Source: Jejuia pallidilutea
Lineage (GTDB): Bacteria; Bacteroidota; Bacteroidia; Flavobacteriales; Flavobacteriaceae
DNA: 64,000 nucleotides
Direction: 5' to 3'
NCBI RefSeq assembly: GCF_002973595.1
Contig: NZ_PVEO01000003.1
Location: forward strand, 248,001-312,000
The first letter of the stretch is position 1; the number at the start of each line of letters is the position of its first letter. Positions 62,639-64,000 of the stretch are shown here, piece after piece. The notes beneath the pieces were generated by a model, which ran no database searches, had not been told where the DNA came from, and worked only from the letters and a program-made list of their open reading frames with translations. The position numbers and the translations under genes are program-made.

Positions 62639-63451
62639 ATGAAAAAAATATTAATTTTTACTTTAATTGGTTTTGTTTTTTTAGGTTGTAATTCTGACAA
62701 TGATGAAGTCTTAAATGATTCTGATTATGCCGAATTTATAATTGAGAACTCTATTAATTCAGAAATTAATTTTATGGTAGAAGAAGTATATACAACTAAC
62801 GAAATTGAAGAGCCAGTTTTAAAACTAAAATTAATTACCTCTGAAATATTCCCTTGTATTAACTACGGATTGTCAACTACTGAATTTATAAATGGTAATG
62901 AACTAATTATAAGATTTGAGCAAATAATCGAATCCGAATTATGTTTTACAGCATTAGGACCTGCGATATCCTATATCGAATTGCCTGAAAACACAAATAG
63001 AATAACCTTTTTAAATGGAAGTGTAATTGATAAGTATTCTACAGACATCAATGAACAAAAAATATCTTTAACGCTTATCGAAAAAAACTTCACAACTTCA
63101 TTATACGATAAAACTTTTAGGATTCCTGAAAATTCATTTGCTTATATATGTGGAACTAATACAACGAACACAAATATTTATACAGATTTTTCAGATATTA
63201 TAGAACAAAATATTGATTTTATAGAATTTGAATTTGAAGGTGAAGGGAGAATACCTTACCCAGAAACAGCTGATGGACATTGGGTAAATCACCCTTCTAA
63301 ATATTATAAGTACACAGATTCAGTTAAATTTAACAGTTTAGCTACCATAATGAATGAATATTCTTCAAAAAATATAAAAGAAAATTCTGGAGTTACGATT
63401 TCAATATATAGCTGGAATAATATTAAATTTCACAGCTGGATTGAAAATTAA
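62639..63451 (+). CDS. Hypothetical lipoprotein
   Basis: Not recognised. The 270 residues begin with a lipoprotein signal (VFLGC, Cys17) and an acidic stretch (NSDNDEVLND). The rest is mixed, with several scattered cysteines (in FPCINYG, LCFTAL and YICGTN). No known domain or repeat. It stands alone, 94 bases after the barrel protein gene. Flavobacterial genomes hold many such orphan lipoproteins. Confidence 0.6.
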   Translation: MKKILIFTLIGFVFLGCNSDNDEVLNDSDYAEFIIENSINSEINFMVEEVYTTNEIEEPVLKLKLITSEIFPCINYGLSTTEFINGNELIIRFEQIIESELCFTALGPAISYIELPENTNRITFLNGSVIDKYSTDINEQKISLTLIEKNFTTSLYDKTFRIPENSFAYICGTNTTNTNIYTDFSDIIEQNIDFIEFEFEGEGRIPYPETADGHWVNHPSKYYKYTDSVKFNSLATIMNEYSSKNIKENSGVTISIYSWNNIKFHSWIEN

Positions 63452-63611
63452 AAACTATACTGCTAAACATCTAAAAAATAATTACTAGCTTCAGCCTACT
63501 AACGAAAGTTCTCGTGTAATTTCCACCTGTGAGTTATTTGATAAATTTACTACTATACAAGCAACTAATCTTATACAAATACGTTTTATAACCTTTTTTA
63601 AGTTAAATTAA

Positions 63612-64000
63612 TTAATCTTGATAAGCTCCAGAAGAATACGTTAATTCGTAACTGTGAGTGTAAATTTCGAATACAATTCCAAAAGGATCTTCAACATAAA
63701 CCATTTTAAAAGGTTTTTCGTTTGGATAATATTCCCTTATGGGCATTCTTTGTTTTCCGCCGTATGCAACAATTTTATTTGTTAAAGCTTCAATATTAGG
63801 GTCTTGAACACAAAAATGAAAAAGACCTGTGTTAAAAGGTGTAAATTCTGGTGCTTCTTTTACACCATGAGGGAATGAAAATAGTTCAATACCTATACCA
63901 TCAGATGTAGACATGTGTGCAATCTCAAACGTATCCCAATGTTCCCCAAACACATCAATACACATTTGTCCTATAGCAGTTTCTCGTTCCTTTTTTACTG
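63612..64000 (-). CDS. VOC (glyoxalase-like) family protein, 5' partial
   Basis: A small metal-dependent or binding protein of the vicinal oxygen chelate superfamily. The frame runs open past the ATG at 63965 to the window end, with residues KKERETAIGQ before it, so the true start lies beyond base 64000. Seen: FEIAHMSTSDGIGIELF (metal-ligand His and Glu of the fold), NTGLFHFCVQDP and a C-terminal YVEDPFGIVFEIYTHS with Glu ligand. Function unknown; VOC folds include glyoxalase, dioxygenase and resistance proteins. Confidence 0.8.
   Translation of the reverse strand, partial: VKKERETAIGQMCIDVFGEHWDTFEIAHMSTSDGIGIELFSFPHGVKEAPEFTPFNTGLFHFCVQDPNIEALTNKIVAYGGKQRMPIREYYPNEKPFKMVYVEDPFGIVFEIYTHSYELTYSSGAYQD

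Noticed and set aside
1-64000. CRISPR array, insertion sequences, prophage or rRNA
   Set aside because: No regularly spaced repeats, transposase or phage genes, and no rRNA-like sequence were seen on either strand.

Overview
The window is AT-rich chromosomal DNA from a marine-type member of the Flavobacteriia (Bacteroidota). Support for this: one SusC/SusD pair, type IX secretion tails of both kinds (gliding-type B and Por-type A), many lipoproteins with short lipoboxes, TTG/GTG starts, few Shine-Dalgarno sequences, and a glutaminyl-tRNA synthetase with a C-terminal extension. The dominant feature is a ~30 kb polysaccharide utilization locus (PUL) for a beta-1,3-glucan of the laminarin type.

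Layout. 1-3461: sulfite-oxidase-like molybdoenzyme (5' end outside the window), membrane cytochrome c, two-domain rhodanese lipoprotein and a fatty-acid-hydroxylase-family protein. 3543-6588 (minus): M14/AstE-type carboxypeptidase and a GCS2-CBS ligase. 6774-9116: NodU-type carbamoyltransferase and a lone sugar-phosphate transferase. 9256-14355: rnpA, DUF4349 lipoprotein, CtpA-like protease, OmpA-like protein and an LRR protein with a type IX tail. 14356-16312 (minus): ElaA acetyltransferase, CDF zinc exporter, RpiB. 16313-16930 is a 618-base gene-free AT-rich stretch with DnaA-box-like sites and repeats, followed by rnr. 19320-22022 holds small, mostly unrecognised genes and a cruciform-like repeat.

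22347-52161 is the glucan locus. A membrane-spanning sensor/HTH regulator precedes three transcription units, each headed by the same two conserved upstream blocks: (i) susC, susD and two surface glycan-binding lipoproteins; (ii) a clan GH-A glycosidase that appears fused to an outer-membrane beta-barrel, a binding lipoprotein, GH16, a 912-residue multi-module binding lipoprotein, a GH149-like beta-1,3-glucan phosphorylase, GH17, GH30, an MFS sugar transporter and a signal-less GH17; (iii) a secreted binding protein with a type IX tail. Inferred flow: surface capture and cutting (binding lipoproteins, GH16, GH17, possibly the barrel fusion), TonB-dependent uptake by SusCD, side-branch trimming (GH30), inner-membrane import by MFS, then cytoplasmic phosphorolysis and GH17 action.

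52262-64000 is housekeeping and mixed genes: LysE exporter, tRNA-Cys, folB, glnS, DUF1761, an acyltransferase-like protein, a NarL-type two-component system followed by a small three-repeat secreted protein, SPFH protein with an overlapping frameshifted gene, an outer-membrane protein, a lipoprotein and a VOC protein cut by the window end. The least ordinary items are the glycosidase-barrel fusion, the shared PUL control blocks, the recurring unassigned binding modules, and the twice-frameshifted gene at 60345-60869.
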